From Actinomycetota bacterium (GTDB taxonomy: Bacteria; Actinomycetota; Acidimicrobiia; Acidimicrobiales; AC-14), in NCBI GenBank assembly GCA_020200615.1, contig JAIVIH010000089.1:1-6569 (forward strand): 6,569 nucleotides of DNA, given 5' to 3'. Below, piece by piece: positions 5,703 through 6,569 of the stretch. Position 1 is the first letter of the stretch; the number at the start of each line of letters is the position of its first letter. The notes under the pieces are model-generated. The model worked only from the letters and a program-made list of their open reading frames with translations. It had not been told where the DNA came from and made no database searches. Both the position numbers and the translations under genes were made by a program.

Positions 5703-6204
5703 AGGTGGGGAGCCCGGTGCGCCCATCGAGGGCGGGGGGAAGCTCCTCGGCGTGGTGGACGAACAGCACCTTGTTGAGGATCACGAACTTGGCGATCCAC
5801 AGCACGCCGAACGCCCCCAGGGCGGCGGCCATGACGATGAGCGTCGTGCCCAGGTGGGACGACGTGATCTCGTCGGCGTGGCTCTCGGCGAAGCCGGCGG
5901 CCCAGGTGGAGAAAACCAGGCCGATCAGGGCCATGACCCAGAAGGGGACGACTTCCCTCATGAGGTTGGACCGGCCCCGCTTGCCCCAGGCCCACGCTCG
6001 GTTGAGGTAGTAGGACGGGATGGCAGATATCAGGACGGCGGTGATGTTCGAGGTGCGGGCCGACAGGTGAAAGATCCCGAAGGCCACGAGAAGCACGACC
6101 TGGCTCACCGCCACCGCGATCACGGACACCATGCTGTAGCGCACCAGCTTTTTCCCCTCGGGGGAGCGAGCGCGCTGTATCAGAGCGTCAAGACGGCTAG
6201 CCAT
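5701..6204 (-). CDS. GtrA-family membrane protein
   Basis: A 167-residue integral membrane protein with four predicted membrane segments: about 21-45, 50-67, 84-107 and 118-142. The pattern matches GtrA-like proteins: a basic cytosolic N-terminus leading into KLVRYSMVSVIAVAVSQ, the conserved SYYLNRAWAWGKRGRS (64-79) after the second segment, and a fourth segment ending AKFVILNKVLF (138-148). Family members take part in synthesis of cell-surface polysaccharides, probably by helping move or present polyprenyl-linked sugars across the membrane; the sugar here is unknown. ATG 6204 is preferred over the TTG at 6210 because it sits exactly 6 nt after a TAnnnT hexamer. As the first gene it appears to carry the operon promoter. 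Confidence 0.87.
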   Translation of the reverse strand: MASRLDALIQRARSPEGKKLVRYSMVSVIAVAVSQVVLLVAFGIFHLSARTSNITAVLISAIPSYYLNRAWAWGKRGRSNLMREVVPFWVMALIGLVFSTWAAGFAESHADEITSSHLGTTLIVMAAALGAFGVLWIAKFVILNKVLFVHHAEELPPALDGRTGLPT

Positions 6205-6210
6205 CTGCAA

Positions 6211-6216
6211 ATGGTA
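6211..6216 (-). promoter_or_regulatory. -10 element TACCAT of the gtrA-cobT operon (leaderless)
   Basis: On the minus strand TACCAT (6216-6211) is followed by TTGCAG and the ATG at 6204. Spacing is 6 nt, as at the other unit-heading genes, and implies a leaderless transcript for the operon that runs down to 2957. A weak TATCTT lies 17 nt upstream in the -35 position, but it does not match the consensus. Confidence 0.6.
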
Positions 6217-6222
6217 TCGGCG

Positions 6223-6282
6223 CCCGGTCCGGGAAGATAAAGCGGCAGGTCAGCTCCGGCGCGTCCGGCGGTTCCGGACCGG
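6223..6282. repeat. Pair of short palindromic inverted repeats between divergent promoters
   Basis: CCCGGTCCGGG (6223-6233) is an 11-bp palindrome with an odd central base. CCGGACCGG (6274-6282) is another, and it is the exact reverse complement of the core CCGGTCCGG (6224-6232). The two sit just upstream of the divergent -10 boxes at 6211-6216 and 6289-6294, where a shared operator would lie. Short C/G palindromes arise easily at this composition, so an operator role is only a suggestion. Confidence 0.3.
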
Positions 6283-6288
6283 CGGCGG

Positions 6289-6294
6289 TAGCGT
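6289..6294 (+). promoter_or_regulatory. -10 element TAGCGT of the AAA+ ATPase gene (leaderless)
   Basis: TAGCGT is followed by GCAGTC and then the ATG at 6301, again a 6-nt gap. No Shine-Dalgarno or clear -35 sequence is present. Confidence 0.55.
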
Positions 6295-6300
6295 GCAGTC

Positions 6301-6569
6301 ATGAGTCAGGCGACTTCGGTGGAAGCGCTTGGGATCGCCGTGGCGGCTCGCGTCCCGGCCCTGCTCTGGGGCGCACCGGGCACGGGGAAGACGTCCGTCG
6401 TCCGGGCTCTGGCCGACGCCCTGGGCTGGCCCTGCGAGACCGTCATCGCCGCCATCCGGGAGCCGTCGGACTTCTCCGGGCTGCCTGTGGTGTCCGCCGG
6501 CGACGTGCGTATGGCTCCGCCCCGCTGGGCTCAGCGCCTGGCCGCGGCCGGCCACGGCCTGCTGTTCCT
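6301..6569 (+). CDS. MoxR-like AAA+ ATPase (3' truncated by window edge)
   Basis: The first 89 residues of a P-loop ATPase; the frame runs off the right edge with no stop. After a short N-terminal helix comes ALLWGAPGTGKTSVVRALA (20-38), containing the Walker A motif GAPGTGKTS (24-32). REPSDFSGLPVV follows at about 51-62, then RMAPPRWAQRLAAAGHG, and the window ends in GLLF, just where the Walker B strand (typically LLFLDE) would begin. The REPSDFxGLPVV and APPxWA signatures are typical of MoxR-type AAA+ proteins of Actinobacteria. In that family the ATPase usually acts as a chaperone-like partner of a von Willebrand A-domain protein encoded next to it; any such partner would be beyond the window. 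ATG 6301 is supported by the -10 hexamer 6 nt upstream and by the normal distance to Walker A. Confidence 0.88.
   Translation, partial: MSQATSVEALGIAVAARVPALLWGAPGTGKTSVVRALADALGWPCETVIAAIREPSDFSGLPVVSAGDVRMAPPRWAQRLAAAGHGLLF

Noticed and set aside
6205..6210. TTG at 6210 as start of the GtrA-family gene
   Set aside because: It lies directly against the -10 hexamer and adds only two residues. ATG 6204 has the standard 6-nt spacing.
4262..6240. Long plus-strand open frames (4262-5704 and 4687-6240) opposite the methyltransferase, cobT and gtrA
   Set aside because: The minus strand carries clear family motifs over this whole stretch. The plus-strand products are compositional shadows rich in Gly, His, Arg and Ala.
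1..6569. Mobile elements, CRISPR arrays, tRNA or rRNA genes
   Set aside because: I saw no regularly spaced direct repeats, transposase motifs, target-site duplications or RNA gene signatures on either strand.

Overview
The window is very GC-rich (about 70% by eye), with codon third positions almost all G or C. Four genes that head transcription units have a TAnnnT -10 hexamer exactly 6 nt before the start codon and no Shine-Dalgarno sequence. This leaderless arrangement, together with the protein families present, suggests an actinobacterium, possibly an uncultured Acidimicrobiia-like lineage. The taxonomic placement is inference.

Layout from left to right. (1) The C-terminal end of an unidentified plus-strand gene stops at 206. 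(2) A minus-strand flavin disulfide oxidoreductase of the dihydrolipoamide dehydrogenase/mercuric reductase superfamily (226-1653) converges on it, and both stop codons lie in one hairpin. (3) Divergent from the oxidoreductase, across only 49 bp, is a plus-strand membrane M50-like zinc protease fused to TPR repeats (1703-2923). (4) A minus-strand operon runs from 6204 down to 2957: a GtrA-family membrane protein, CobT, a class I SAM-dependent methyltransferase, the 5' remnant of a lipoprotein gene, and an intact lipoprotein with a thioredoxin-like domain. (5) Divergent from the operon is the 5' end of a MoxR-like AAA+ ATPase (6301 to the right edge).

Within the operon, spacings are 12 nt (gtrA-cobT), a 4-nt ATGA overlap (cobT-methyltransferase) and a 4-nt GTGA overlap (methyltransferase-lipoprotein remnant), so these genes are very probably co-transcribed and partly translationally coupled. 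Only cobT has a named pathway role, activation of the lower-ligand base of cobalamin. The functional link between it and its partners is not evident.

The most notable observations are: CobT lacks about 47 residues in frame between its conserved LTKPxGSLGR and AQMVANF segments, which removes the usual ADHGV region; a second lipoprotein signal peptide in another frame is cut off just where the thioredoxin-like lipoprotein begins; and the promoter geometry is identical at four genes. I see no new defence, mobile or CRISPR system. No gene-free stretch exceeds 300 bases.
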